From the NCBI GenBank assembly GCA_010093605.1, contig MU004190.1:1571599-1635598 (forward strand): a DNA stretch of 64,000 nt, given 5' to 3'. A model generated the notes under the pieces. It did not search any database, was not told where the DNA came from, and was given only the letters and a program-made list of their open reading frames with translations. Of this stretch, positions 22,254 through 33,309 are shown piece by piece (positions within the stretch are counted from its first letter, which is position 1; the number at the start of each line of letters is the position of its first letter). The position numbers were made by a program, and so were the translations under genes. Source of the DNA: Lophium mytilinum. Lineage: Eukaryota; Ascomycota; Dothideomycetes; Mytilinidiales; Mytilinidiaceae.

Positions 22254-25215
22254 ATGCCTATTAGCACCATATCCGTCGGCGCTGCTGTGACACCGACCGT
22301 CATCGAAACCTACATATCACACGTAAGGTCGCGAAATAGCTGCTTACGACGCGCGCTCACCATGACAGTATCTCAATCGCAAACCGCTCCGCCAGAAGCC
22401 CACCGCGCACATATCGTACCACGAAGGCCTTCAGCTTATACGCCAATTCCTACACTATGCTTCCTTTCATACCGTCGAAGATATCCAATCCTTCACAGCA
22501 CAATGGGTGCCCGTTCCGACCTGGGTCAAGCAAGAGGTAATCGAGATTCCGCAAGCCAAGCTCACCAAGTCAGCCGAGTATCTCGAGGCGCAGCTAGGTC
22601 CAGAAGGGATAAAACAAGTCGGGGGGAAGAAGTGGTGGCAATGGCGACGCGATAATGGCGTGTTGAAGGCCGAGTGGATTGAGATGCGCAAAGACTACAA
22701 TGAGCGCAAGAAAGCTGGGAGCGGAGGAGGACAGCGGATCATGCTTTATGTGCACGGCGGCGCATACTACTTTGGTAGCGTTGACGAGCATCGGTATCAA
22801 ATGCAACGGCATGCGCGAAAGCTGAAAGCAAGAGTCCTAGCGCCGAGATATCGTCTTGCGCCCCAGTTCCCATTCCCTTGCGGACTCTATGATTGCTTGG
22901 CGGCTTACCTATACTTACTGGAGAACCACAACCCCAACACTATCATATTGGCTGGCGACTCTGCTGGTGGTGGCATGGTCCTCAGCATGCTGGTCATTCT
23001 GCGTGACCAGGGTGTCCCGTTACCAGCTGGGGCAATACTGATATCGCCTTGGGTCGATTTGACCCATTCATTTCCTAGTCTAGGAGGTGATGGTCGCTTA
23101 GATTATATCCCAGCGCATGGCTTTGTTCACAAGCCATGTATGAGTTGGCGTAAGTTCTGATACATCGTCTCATTTTGGTATCAAGCTGACATCTTCAAGC
23201 ACCTCCCAGTGTAGATGATATGCTCGAGCTCCACAAGGGTACCAAGAATGCAGACTCCAAAGACAAACTGACACCCCACCTTCCCAAGGCGAGAACAAGC
23301 AGGGAAGAAAAAGAAGCAGAAAAGGAAGCGCACAAAGAGCGAGTCCGCGGATTCTCCGTCCGAGACGCCGAGCGGCCGGACCTCAGTGCATTGAAGCATC
23401 CTGACGAAGGCACAGGCGCTGAGAAGAGTTTGTTCGAAACGGCAAACCCTGCGATATCCCAGCATGCTCTTCTATCTATCAACATTGACGGGGAAATAAT
23501 CGAGATCAAGGACCAGATTCAGATATATGCTGCGAACCATCTCATTAACCACCCGTTGGTTTCTCCGGCGCTAACCCCATCTCTTGGTGGTCTCCCGCCT
23601 CTTTTAATACAAGTCGGAGGTGGAGAACTTTTAAGAGATGAACAAATCTACATTGCACACAAGGCGGCTTCGCCTCTCTCCTACGTCCCAAGCCCCTCCA
23701 TACATCAATCGATCGAGCTCATCCAATCCCAAATCGCAAGCCATCGCCCCACAAATGTGCAATTGCAGGTCTGGGACGACCTTTGCCATGTCGCCCCGAC
23801 ACTCAGCTTTACTCGTCCAGCGAAATACATGTACCGTAGCATTGCTCAATTCGGTGCATGGGCTCTTGCGCACGCGCAGAAGACTGCTATTGATATCCTC
23901 GACGACGATGATGTCTCAGTCATCAGCTCTGGCTCATCCACCAACTCCAGCAGCAACTTGGCGCCGGAGGACATCAAACTATCCATGCCCCACAGTGCCC
24001 AAAACGTAGGTTTCGATCGAATTACCCGCGAAGCGACCAGTGGTAAAGGGCCTGAAGTGGGCAAGGCAGGGGATCCGCTCCCACCTTTCGACAAGCACAT
24101 GATTCGTCAACGCATTGACCGAAATGGTGTAATCCATTCGCTTGTACCACCCTCGGAGCTCGAGGCGTTGCAACTGGAACCCTCTGAGATTGGAACGATC
24201 AAGCCTGGCCCAGTACGAAAGTGGATGGGGGCGCAAAGCAAGTGGAACGAAAAATTCGCCAAACAAAAGAGGGCTGTGCAGAAGAAAAGGATAAAGCATA
24301 TGGAGCGCGGATATGAGGGATTCGATGGCGAAACACCTCCCCCTACTGCTTTGGCAGGGAGAAGGGTAAAGGGCATGGAGAAGGAGAAGCCAAACAAGAA
24401 GAGCTGGGGAATGAGCATGTGGAGTGTGTGGGGCAGCAAGCATGACGAGATGACCGTAAGTATACTCCTCCTTTTCGTTCATGTCGGGCCGATGCCCTCA
24501 GCCTGCAGTACCAGGAACTCCTGGGTGTGCTCGAAACATTATAGGTACTAGGACTTTCGTGTACTTTGCTAACACTTCACAGATCGAACGCGAACAAAAG
24601 GCCGAGGAAGAAGCCGCCCAGCCCTCCTCCACAGCTGCCGATGCCGAAACCACACCTGTATCCGACGACACCACAACTAACGGAGACTCCCCCCTCAAAC
24701 CACCACCTAGACCCCGCGACCGTTCCACGTCTGCCCGCGGCTCCTTCCGCCTCGCACTTCCTCGCACAACTTCTGCAGACCACTCCCGCTCCCGTTCGCG
24801 GTCCCGCGTTAGCACAGTCACCGACCGAGGGCAAGCCGACGCCGCATTAGAGGCTATGGCTCCTTCCACCCCCTATGCCGAAGCAACACAAGCGGCGCCA
24901 GAGTTCCTGATCAGTGCACCTGAAGAGGATGAACCCGTGTCACCGCCTACGATCGTGCCGGACAGTGACACACTGAGTACCCGGCCAACGAGAGCTGGAA
25001 TTGCGTATCCGTTTAAGTTGTCGGTTGGGGGAGTAGGGAAGGACGTGAACGCCAGCACTTTGACGTTGAATAGTGTTAGTGCCGATGATACGATTGCAGA
25101 GGAGGGGGAAGAGAGTGATGCGAAAGAGGCAGAGGCAACGGACGAGAAGACGGCGAGGCCGAGCGTAGAGAGATTCGTTACTGCTAGCGAAGCATTGGAT
25201 CAAGTAGGGAAGTGA
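22254..25215 (+). CDS. Large alpha/beta-hydrolase, HSL/HGG-type lipase-esterase with long C-terminal extension
   Basis: Exons 22254-22322, 22369-23149, 23200-24455 and 24583-25215; 912 residues. Alpha/beta-hydrolase-3 (hormone-sensitive lipase-like) fold: YVHGGAYYFGS (HGG oxyanion hole, about residue 152), GDSAGGG with nucleophile S221, and likely D430 in GGGELLRDEQ and H480 in DDLCHVAP. An insert of about 150 residues between nucleophile and acid, charged and Lys/Glu-rich (residues about 285-345), separates the two halves of the core. Beyond about residue 510 the protein is disordered and ends in an acidic Ser/Thr-rich tail with a DHSRSRSRSRVS patch. Exons 1-2 are needed: they supply MPISTISVGAAVTPTVIETY and LNRKPLRQKPTAHISYHEGL, which are conserved in fungal homologues. 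Substrate unknown; steryl- or triacylglycerol-ester hydrolase is a guess. Confidence 0.85.
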
Positions 25216-25909
25216 GACTTTGAGTAAGCGAGAGGGGAGCGTGCAAAGCAGGTAGTTGTATACCACTGTCATTCTACTTAGGCTATCTGAACCATTCATA
25301 TCGGCTCCTTACCTCGTCGCTTTCTATTGTGTAACCTGCGGCGTTTCGGTTGTTGAATTCACCTCTTTCAGAATTGGAGGCTCACGTGGGTCCTCGGCTC
25401 TTTTTTAGCTACGTCAAAAGCTTGAGCACTGGGCCCTGTACTCGATTCATGGCATTCAGGGCAAGGTTTTCAGTAGTAATACCCGAGAGGCTTACATCTC
25501 AGAATCCAAAATAAGCCCCTAAGTGGGCTTTCGAGAATCTGTTAGCTGCCCCGGAGTGCTCGAGACACTCTACGGTATTGCGATCCTATTTTACAATTCG
25601 CAACCCAAGAAGGTATATCTAGAAATGTGTACACTTGCTTGGCACAGCTCGGGGCCCTCTGGTATGTCATCAGAAGTCGTAAACCTTCAGTTTTGACAAG
25701 CGTGATAGCTTGCCAGGCTACCTCAGACGGCATGAGCTACTACTTTATGTTCAACGGAATGCTCAACGAAGCTGTCATAATAAAGGGCCGATTCGTGGTG
25801 TTTGAAAGGTTACATCTTGGCATTCAGCGTTTGTACCCCCAAGAGAGTTCTCGTTGCTCTATCAACTGTCCGAGATGCTCGTATATCACATCCGAACCCT
25901 TCGTTCCTC
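25216..25909. other. Convergent 3' intergenic region, start of the repeat-rich part
   Basis: 694 bp with no supported gene. It marks the border between the conserved block to the left and the mosaic of lineage-specific genes and repeats to the right. Confidence 0.45.
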
Positions 25910-26930
25910 CTACTTCCTATCGCTATCATGGGTGTCACTACCCGGTGCCGGGAGACCCCAAACCACCCTCATATCGTCCATTCGCACCGCGAAACTGTTC
26001 GCGAGATTGCGCTTTTTCCTGCGAAGACTCTTCCTGGCTGCTCTCTCCTCGCCCAGAAGCTCCTCCGCAGCTACTCCTTCCAGCTTCTCAGCCTGATCCA
26101 CACCACCATGTGGGATGCCGTCTCCGACCTTTTCCTCAGCATGGCCTAGGCTACCACCTGGAATACCGGAATCTGCCTTGAACCGCAGCGGCAGCGCGAT
26201 GCCGCCACTCTGCTCGCCCTGTTCCAACGTCACCTGCGCAAACACCCGTACCATATCCTGCTCCCACTCACACGCAATCAGGTTCGCCCGTGCCCTGGTT
26301 CGTTCCCATTTCCCAGCCCTCTCGTCCGTGATTTGCCTGCTGATCTTCTCGCGAACCGCGAGGGTTTGCTCCCAGTCGGCTGCATCATTCAACCGTGCGC
26401 AGACCGCCGCCGGGTAGTTGCCTTGGACCTTCTTGTTATTGGTGGTGTTGAATGCGGTGATGCCGATAAACTCTTTGAGTGCCGAGGCAGCTTCATCGTC
26501 CTCCCATATTTCGCTGTTGGTATGGTCGCTGTCATCCTTGTCGAGGTCCACCCCCCCGTCCTCGTTGTCGGATTCGGAGTTAGCAGACGGCTCGACGGTG
26601 CCTTCAAGTTCATCTGTCTTGTAGTCGCTGTTCTCGGGCTCGTCATGCTGGCTTGGGGTCTTGTTGTCGGGGAAGCACCTAGCAAGCTCCCGGAGATTGT
26701 GCTTGCTATCCTTCAGACGCTTGGGACGCGCTGGAGCGTCGGCCTCGGCTTCCTATGTGGGCGGGTAATAGCAGGTCTTGGCTGGATGGGTGTGTTTTCA
26801 TGTGCAGCGACAACAAGGAGGAAAGAGACGTGCGAAGACGTTTGACAACGGAGTAGGGGAACGGGATGTTAGATACGCTTACTCTCTTGAACATCTTTGA
26901 TGAGTTGAACATCTTTGATGAGTTGAACAT
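25910..26930 (-). CDS. Lineage-specific hypothetical protein, acidic N-half, basic C-half
   Basis: I model two exons, 26883-26930 and 25910-26752 (intron of 130 nt, GTAAGC...ATAG), 296 residues. Exon 1 is the last part of a three-fold 18 bp repeat and encodes MFNSSKMFNSSKMFKR, so three in-frame Met codons could start translation. The second exon begins EAEADAPARPKRLKDSKHN, is acidic to about residue 125, then has a helical stretch with YPAAVCARLNDAADWEQTLA, VREKISRQITDERAGKWERT and ARANLIACEWEQDMVRVFAQ, and a basic RKSLRRKKR near the end (possible NLS). No family recognised. Intron choice is supported by frame and consensus only; translation from an internal start in exon 2 is the alternative. 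Confidence 0.5.
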
Positions 26931-26940
26931 CTTTGATGAT
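26883..26940 (-). repeat. Three-fold 18 bp tandem repeat at a start codon
   Basis: On the minus strand the unit TCAAAGATGTTCAACTCA occurs three times, the last copy diverging at its end into the splice donor. Each unit carries an ATG in the same frame. Confidence 0.85.
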
Positions 26941-27104
26941 AGGCCAGACGTGGTGGCGTGGGGATTGAGTTTGAGACCGAGGGTGACGGTTTGCGAAACC
27001 CTAAGTAACAACAGCGGATCGGATAAACCTTGGTTCCGCCGTTGAGAGACGGCGAAGATATGAGTTTGGGAACGCTGTTGCCCCGCGCACGCTGCGTGGT
27101 TACT

Positions 27105-27332
27105 TTACATGTGACTCCAGCGATAGTCATAAGTCTGGGCACACCCTTCACTAGGAAGCTTCGAGAACCTGAGACTGAAATCGACCTTCAAGCAGTGAAA
27201 GTTAGATTGCCTCTTGACTGACCGACTACCGAGTAACGCAGCTACCCCTTACAGTAGTGTCGAGTGAGCAAGATTTGAGCTCAGTAGTATTAAAGCCGCG
27301 TGTCCACGCTTATGATCGTATCAGTACTGGGC
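27105..27332. mobile_element. MITE-like foldback element, copy 1
   Basis: Left end has ATAGTCATAAGTCTGGGCAC, interior has the family core CAGCTACCCCTTACAGTAGT followed by GTCGAGTGAGCAAGA, right end is a degraded inverted repeat (GTGTCCACGCTTATGATC). Boundaries are approximate. Confidence 0.55.
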
Positions 27333-27541
27333 CATGAATTTGGGCACGCCTATACCACTGCTCTGTCTCATCTCTTGCTCTATCAGAACTATTGTGAGGA
27401 GTCCTCTGACTAGTGTCTCTCTAACCAGTTTGAAGGTGGGTAATGTCCACTGCATTGACCTTTATAATATATCTAGAGCTTCTAAACCCTACTGGGTGCC
27501 CCAAGCAGTGCCTAGACTCAAGTCATGACACCGTACTGTAG
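27327..27541. mobile_element. MITE-like foldback element, copy 2
   Basis: Left end CAGTACTGGGCCATGAATTT then GGGCAC; right end TGCCTAGACTCAAGTCATGA ending GTACTGTA, which is an inverted copy of the left end with mismatches. Interior keeps CCCCAAGCAGTG. It abuts copy 1. Confidence 0.55.
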
Positions 27542-27664
27542 GTGAAATGGATCTGACGTCGTCACCAAAATATGTAACCGCGTCTTCGTCTCTACAACTA
27601 CAGAGCTTCCACCAAAGCTTCCTCCACCATCCACTCTCTACCCTTTACCCCGAACCACCACAAC

Positions 27665-28526
27665 ATGTCTCAATTCTCGAAGGCCAACACAACCCCGACA
27701 GGGAGCTCGGAGCCTGCCCGTAAAAAGTTGAAGTCAACCAAGAACGTCACCGCGATGCCCACTCCCACTTCTAGATCTCAGTCTCCAGATTCTCTCACTA
27801 CGCTCGGGAACCATAGGCATCTCTCTAGTGTAGTACGCCTCGGGATTCTTGGAGGAGTTCGCACGGAGCATGGGCCTGCATCGTCGGCGAACGACGAGCG
27901 TTTCAACAAGACGCCTCCAGGTATGTTTGGATCTCTTACAACCTCGTCTCCTTCACACTCATCACTGCAGCCTGACGTTTCTAACCCTCTTATCATAACA
28001 ATTTAGATACTGTCCGATCTACAACATCAAAACAACTAAGCTGAACTAACCCCTCACAGATCACTCTCCTCTCCCTAGCCCCGCCCAGACCACCATCTCA
28101 ATGCTAACCGCCCACTTCGATTCAAAATTTGCCGCACTGGAGTTCGACTTTGACACAAAGCTCGCCGAGCTCCAAACGTCCTTCGACGCCAAGCTCGCTG
28201 ACGCCAACGCGAAGATCCATCGTCTCAAAATGCAATTGGCAGCCCAGAACATGGGGATCTATGACGATATGGGAGTGCTGCGCCGAGATGTGGAAAGTAG
28301 GATGCGCAAGGAGATGGAGGTCATCGGAGACGGAATCTCGGAGAATGTAGGAAATGTGAGGAGGAGAGTCGGCCGGGTGGAGTGGGAGGCGGGAAGGCTG
28401 AAGGACATCATGGAGAGGGTGGTGGAGGGGCTGGTGGAGATGAGGGCGGCGGAGGAGGAGGAGAGTGAGCTTGAGGGTCAGTCTGGGACGGACAGCGAGA
28501 GTAGTAGCGATGGAGAGGTTAGGTAA
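27665..28526 (+). CDS. Lineage-specific coiled-coil protein
   Basis: Exons 27665-27920 and 28060-28526 (intron 139 nt, GTATGT...CACAG), 240 residues. Residues 1-85 are disordered and Ser/Thr/Pro-rich with a basic ARKKLKSTKN patch (possible NLS). Residues about 96-210 are a long coiled coil (FDSKFAALEFDFDTKLAELQ, then FDAKLADANAKIHRLKMQLA, then VRRRVGRVEWEAGRLKDIME). The tail is acidic (EEEESELEG...SESSSDGE). The intron could instead be two introns with a 36 nt middle exon, since an extra acceptor-like CTGCAG lies inside it. No known family. It shares its overall plan with the genes at 33.3, 40.6, 49.8 and 56.0 kb. Confidence 0.65.
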
Positions 28527-28916
28527 GGTTGGGCGTGATCAGGTTATGCCTTGGACCATTGCATTTGGCAGAAAGCTTCGAGTGATGAGAGATGCGGCGA
28601 AACTTTTGAGCAACACAAGCCCTCAGCTTTTCTTACACTGGTCTAGCACCACTTGGGGTTCTGTAGCACATCGTAAGAATTTGGAAAAGGGCAGTTTCAA
28701 CAAGTCTGGAAGCTTTGCGGGCCACCTCTAACGGCGTCAGACTGAGTGAGTCTCCGAGGTGGTGAGCGAGTCCACGAAGCAATGCGTAGGCGTAGAGTTG
28801 TGCAATAACTCCTCGCTGCGTGGCGGAGATTTCATATCGGTGTTATGTGACGTGACGTGACGGGCAAATACAGTGAAGTAATTTTTGGTGGGTGACACGT
28901 GCGCAAATTTTAAGGG

Positions 28917-29187
28917 TATATATACTAAAGTATTTTGAACAGAATCTAAAGAAACTCGACTCACAGTCCTGTGCCGGGCGATGACATAGCACACTCACTC
29001 AGTGTGTTAGAGCTCACGCTACTCTAAACCGCACATCCAAGGACATCGTGCCGGGCGCTGACATAGCACACCCAATCATCGCAATGGCGCGGTGTGTTAG
29101 AGCTCACGCTATTCCAAACCGCACAGAGACGAGTTTCTCTTTTTTTTGCATTCTACCTCTCTTATTAGAGGACCTGGTTCGACTCGC
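28917..29187 (+). repeat. tRNA-like dimer element, copy 1
   Basis: Order: TATA-like TATATATACT at 28917; unit 1 at 28971-29034 (starts GTGCCGGGCGATGACATAGC, ends AAACCGCAC); unit 2 at 29048-29124 with the same start and end; B-box-like GGTTCGACTCG at 29177. Each unit carries a D-arm-like core CAGTGTGTTAGAGC, or close to it, and GCTCACGCTA. First and last four bases of each unit can pair (GTGC/GCAC). See the copies at 52.2 kb and 60.4 kb. Confidence 0.7.
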
Positions 29188-29494
29188 GGAGTGACCATAA
29201 ATACATGAAATTTCTACCTTTTTACCTTTTAACCTCGCTTATTTATGCCTTTTACCCTTGAGGCAAGATGATCACCTTAATAGAAGGGCTACGTGCGCTT
29301 CGTACAATCCTCATGTCTGCTTCACATACCAATTCGGTACGGCACGAGCTGACAGTCCAATAATCTAGAGAGCTAGAGGATATCACAACTTCTTGACTAG
29401 AAACTACGATCTGCTCCAAAGCCTTGGAGTCGGTCTGTGTTGCAGGTGTTGGCCTTTAAAGGTGCTTTCGAAGAATTTCACGCGCTGGAAAATG

Positions 29495-29722
29495 AAGGCA
29501 CAGATCATATAAGTCTGGGCACACGGACTGATTACCGTTCAGCTCCAATTTGCTCACTTGACACCACCGAGAGGAGTAGCCCAGCCAGTTCAAAGGCGGT
29601 AAGCTGCATAGCAGTCTGATTTGCACTGTATGGAACTTGAAGTGGCGGCTAGAGATTTATAAGGAGTAGCCCAAACGGTGGCGTTGCATTGTGCCAGACT
29701 TCTGGCCTGTGACTGTATGAAG
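29495..29722. mobile_element. MITE-like foldback element, copy 3
   Basis: Left end ATATAAGTCTGGGCAC, right end GTGCCAGACTTCTGGCCTGT, inverted with respect to each other. The interior contains the family core TGACACCACCGAGAGGAGTA then GCCCAG. About 228 bp. Confidence 0.6.
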
Positions 29723-29833
29723 AATGGTAGGATCCAATTGTATTGACAGTCATCCAGGGAAGTCCAATATCATCCTGAAAATGTGTTTCGCGACTTCCTC
29801 GAGAATATAACCCAGAGGATTCCACATCAAACG

Positions 29834-30685
29834 CTAGTTCCTACTACCAGACTTCACGGCCTCGTCGAAAGCCTCAAGCAGAAGCTGATCCATGTGCCTT
29901 TCTGTCGCTTCCTTTCGACCATAGAGCGTGTACAGCATCTTCGTCTCGGTCTCGGAGAGCTCGCGACCCATGAATCCCTTAATCTCCTCATCCATCTCCT
30001 TGACTTGCTTGCGCAGGTCCAACACCATCTTACCGCCGCGAAAGACGTTCTCCTTCATCCGGAACAGCTCTTCCAGTCGTAAGTTGGTAGGGCGTGCCTT
30101 CTGGAAGATGTATGGCTTCGGTTTCGTGATTCCGCTTCCTCTGACGCGGTGAATGAAGTTCTCAGTGTCTGCATTTCCCCAACACTATTAGCAGGATACC
30201 CAAGAGAACAAAACTATGCGCTGACCTTTCGCCTTGATGCCTACGGACTCAGCTTCGTTCGAGCCAAAGGTGCCATAGGGCGGGCCCGTGCCGAAACCTT
30301 GGCCGTCTGAAGTACCAGATTTAGCTCTCCCCGAAGACAAACGCATAGAGGCGAAGTGTATGCATACCCGTCATGTCATCCTCGGCCTGGACCTGGATGA
30401 AGTCCATTTCCATGTCATTCGTCTCCAGATTAAGGCTGTTGCTCCGCTCCGGATTCGTTGCCTTCGCTGGTCCCTTGCCATACTCACGATTATGAGCTCT
30501 AGTATTCTTTCCCGGTCGGTTCTTCTTCACACCGCCTGCACGCTGCTATTTTGGGTTAGTGAACGCAAAAGCACGAATGTTGGATGAAATTCATAGAGAA
30601 GAGGCTCGTGTAGCAAAGACAGATGGTGATGGCTTACCCCTAGATGTATGCGCATGTAGTCTTGATGGCTCAGCAAGTTGTTCAT
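29834..30685 (-). CDS. Lineage-specific four-exon hypothetical protein
   Basis: Exons on the minus strand 30638-30685, 30368-30545, 30226-30306 and 29834-30168; all junctions GT-AG and in frame, 213 residues. N-terminus MNNLLSHQDYMRIHLG, a basic stretch GGVKKNRPGKNTRAHNREYG, an acidic MEMDFIQVQAEDDMTG, a Gly-rich linker, then DTENFIHRVRGSGITKPKPY. The C-terminal third is helical and charged (VLDLRKQVKEMDEEIKGFMG, then RKEATERHMDQLLLEAFDEA), a likely short coiled coil. No family recognised. The clean four-exon structure argues for a real gene; expression evidence would be needed to be sure of exon 3, whose donor is GTCAGC-like. Confidence 0.6.
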
Positions 30686-30910
30686 GTTGTCGAAGGTGAG
30701 GCAAAAAAGATCGGTGAAGAGGAGAGGGTTGGTGGAGTTGGGTCGATGAAGCCTTCAGAGTCTCAATAAGTCAACAGGCCGGACAAAAGTATTCCCTTTT
30801 TGAAGGTCACGTGGATCCCACTACAGTACCAAGCTAAGGTAGAGTAGCACACTCGTTGCGACTGCTTAGGGTACCCCAATAGCTTTTGAAACTATGAATA
30901 CGAGGTACAG

Positions 30911-31460
30911 GTCAAGGAAATGGATATTAGGCCGCCTTTTGGTCAACTTAAAACCTGCCCGTTGAGCCCCTCCTTACAGTGGCATAGAGCATGCAAGAAT
31001 AGACCCTAAAAAGTGCTATATTGGTGTTGTGTTCTTACAAGACCTAGATTTATAGTATTGGTCAACGAAATGAATATTAGGCCGCCTTTTAGTTAACTGA
31101 AAACCTGCCCGTTGAGCTCCTCTTCACAGTGGCATGGAACAAGCAAGAATAGACCCTGAAAAGTACTATGTTAGTGTTGTATTCTTACGAGACCTAGATT
31201 TATGGTATTGGTCAACGAAATAAATATTAGGCCGCCTTTTGGTCAACTAGAAACCTGCCCGTTAAGCCCCTCTTTACAGTGGCATGGAGCAAGCAAGAAT
31301 AGACCTTGAAAAGTGCTATATTGATGTAGTGTTTTTAGGGGACCTAGATTTATAGTAAAGGTCAATGTAATGGAGATGAAGCTACCTTTTAGCGAGGGTA
31401 TCACCTGCTACCTGAGACACCCCTTACAGTCGTGTCGAGAGGGCAAGAATACAGCCGGAA
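30911..31460. repeat. Tandem array, period exactly 150 bp, about 3.7 copies
   Basis: The landmark GTCAA(G/C)GAAATG(G/A)ATATTAGG starts at 30911, 31061 and 31211, and a diverged GTCAATGTAATGGAGATGAA at 31361, so the period is 150 each time. Each unit contains AACCTGCCCGTTGAGCCCCT or a near copy, and GCAAGCAAGAATAGACC-like sequence. Differences between copies are mostly C/T and G/A changes. The last copy decays after about 100 bases. Confidence 0.9.
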
Positions 31461-31595
31461 ATATCCAGGCTACAGGCACCAAATTCATTATGATATAGTA
31501 CGGTATTCGATTTAGAAAAGGGAAAGAGGCTACGAGGAAGGCGTCGTAGTGCCGCTACAAAGCATATACCTTCGTAGACGTCTGAAATTAGACGA

Positions 31596-31829
31596 TACAG
31601 TGACAGGCCATAAGTCTGTGTACACCGGTTGCCACTGCTAGGTGTACCCCTACGAGTTTTCCGTACTCTAGGTACAACATAAAATTCTGCGCACCGTACT
31701 CTTAGCTCCCTTTTGACTGAATGGATTTGTGACAATGAAGCCGCCCCTGACAATGGTATCCAGCTTCTAGAATCGACGCTCCAGCAGTAGCATGAATGTG
31801 CCCAGACTTATGGCCTAGTACTGTACCAT
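31596..31829. mobile_element. MITE-like foldback element, copy 4 (well-kept ends)
   Basis: Left end ATACAGTGACAGGCCATAAG then TCTG; right end GTGCCCAGACTTATGGCCTA then GTACTGTA. The two ends are inverted repeats over about 27 bp. Length about 233 bp. No coding capacity. Confidence 0.7.
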
Positions 31830-33309
31830 TCTGGCTACCGGGATGTTCAGCTCTTTCGAAGGGTTTCAATCACCTTTGGTTACAAAGTGTAGATGTTTGG
31901 TCAGAAGCTGATCATCTCATTCAAATTTCTGATGATAGACTAAAGAGCCTAAGACGGTCGTAACGCGGTATATACAACTATTGGAAATGAAGGATCGTTG
32001 TGGCCTCTGTTGTAGCATCGCATGTCCGTCAAGAAGAGATTAGCCCGATGCGCGAGGGAGTGGTGGAATGTCTTGCGTACCGCCATTCCTGTGGTTTGCG
32101 AAGGGGATATCCACTAAGGACTTTTCAGAGTGGGCGGGGAGTAATGTATCGAACCTAGCGTGTCTTCGAGCTCATCAGCACAGAGAGGATCAATCAGCTT
32201 TCCATTTCCCTGAATGAGGACTCAAGTTCTGCTAGTAGCAGAGAGCGTTTTCAAGTTACACGTTTTATAATATTTCGTCTTTCCTCTACAAGTTATTATC
32301 CTTAAAAGCGCAAGTAAGACAGTTATAGCCCATTTAGTCGTGGGCAGCGGTCTAGTTTCTTCTTCGTGATATAGGATAAAATTATCTTTACCTCTTACAT
32401 AATTGTACCTTGATGCAAATCACAAGGAGTGCAATATTTTCAATTGCCACTTTAGTCTTCCTCGAAGCAATTATGCGTATTCTCATGTATGTGTATGTCA
32501 ATTTTCTACGTGCGCTGAAGCTTTCAGTGTTTGTAATACTCCATCAGTAATCGGTGTTAGCAGCGAAAGAGGCCGCCGAGCTCATTATGTCTAACGTCAC
32601 TTACTGGCTCCCAGGCATATCAAAGTATCTCTCTCGTGTGATATGAAGAATCCAAACACAATGTATAGATCAAAGGAATATACATCAGACTACCGCTTGA
32701 CCAACCGAACGCAGATTGGCTGGGGCACTCCTTACAGTGGTGTCGAGGGAGCAAGAGTGGCGGCGAATCAGTGCTATATCTGTATGGCTTGATTGGTGAC
32801 CTAGCACCTTGGCATAGCATGCGAAACATATTTATGGTCACACACTTGCTGCTCTCTTGCAAACCACCATTTGGTACTATTTCCTAAGCCTACGCACGCG
32901 GATTCATTACTATTTAGCTTGAAGTATGCTCACTTAGCTATGCTGTTGACATCTGAAATGGGATTTCTCAGTAGGTTGAGCCACCTCAGACGGTACGATG
33001 ACGTGTGCAAACGTTTAGTCACAGCATTGCATATCAGACTCTTGATTTTAGACGTCAACTTTTCAAATTCGTATTAGGCTCATCACACAGCACGACCCCC
33101 CAACCTACCCCTACCTTCCACCACCCCCAGCCACTCTTGCAACCAGCGCCCGCCCCCGACAGCGTGCCCCCTTCGGGCACAAAGGCCACCCGGACTCGCA
33201 CGCCGCGGGATTGAAACGCTGGCCACGAAGAGCTGCGGCCAGAGGTGTTGGAAGGAGGGGAGGAGGGACAGTGACCACCCGATTTCAACCCACCTCACCC
33301 CTCCTACCC

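Larger units (their letters stand above)
26931..27664. other. Intergenic, filled by two MITE-like copies
   Basis: 734 bp upstream of the gene at 27665. Most of it is occupied by the two tandem foldback elements annotated separately (about 27105-27332 and 27327-27541). The last 120 bases are C/T-rich leader. Confidence 0.6.
28527..29833. other. Intergenic, holds a tRNA-like dimer element and a MITE copy
   Basis: 1.3 kb. Contains the Pol III-like element (28917-29187) and a foldback element (about 29495-29722). A direct ACGTG/GTGACGTGACGTGACG stretch lies at 28845-28861. No protein gene supported. Confidence 0.6.
30686..33309. other. 2.6 kb gene-free repeat region
   Basis: Holds the 150 bp tandem array (30911-31460), a MITE-like copy (31596-31829), a MITE fragment (about 32685-32765) and AT-rich sequence between 32230 and 32420. 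Short frames are scattered with no recognisable domain. Confidence 0.6.

Noticed and set aside
28737-28994. Minus-strand frame starting MCYVIARHRT, also found at 52030-52254
   Set aside because: The shared peptide comes from the tRNA-like element read in reverse; it is not a protein family.
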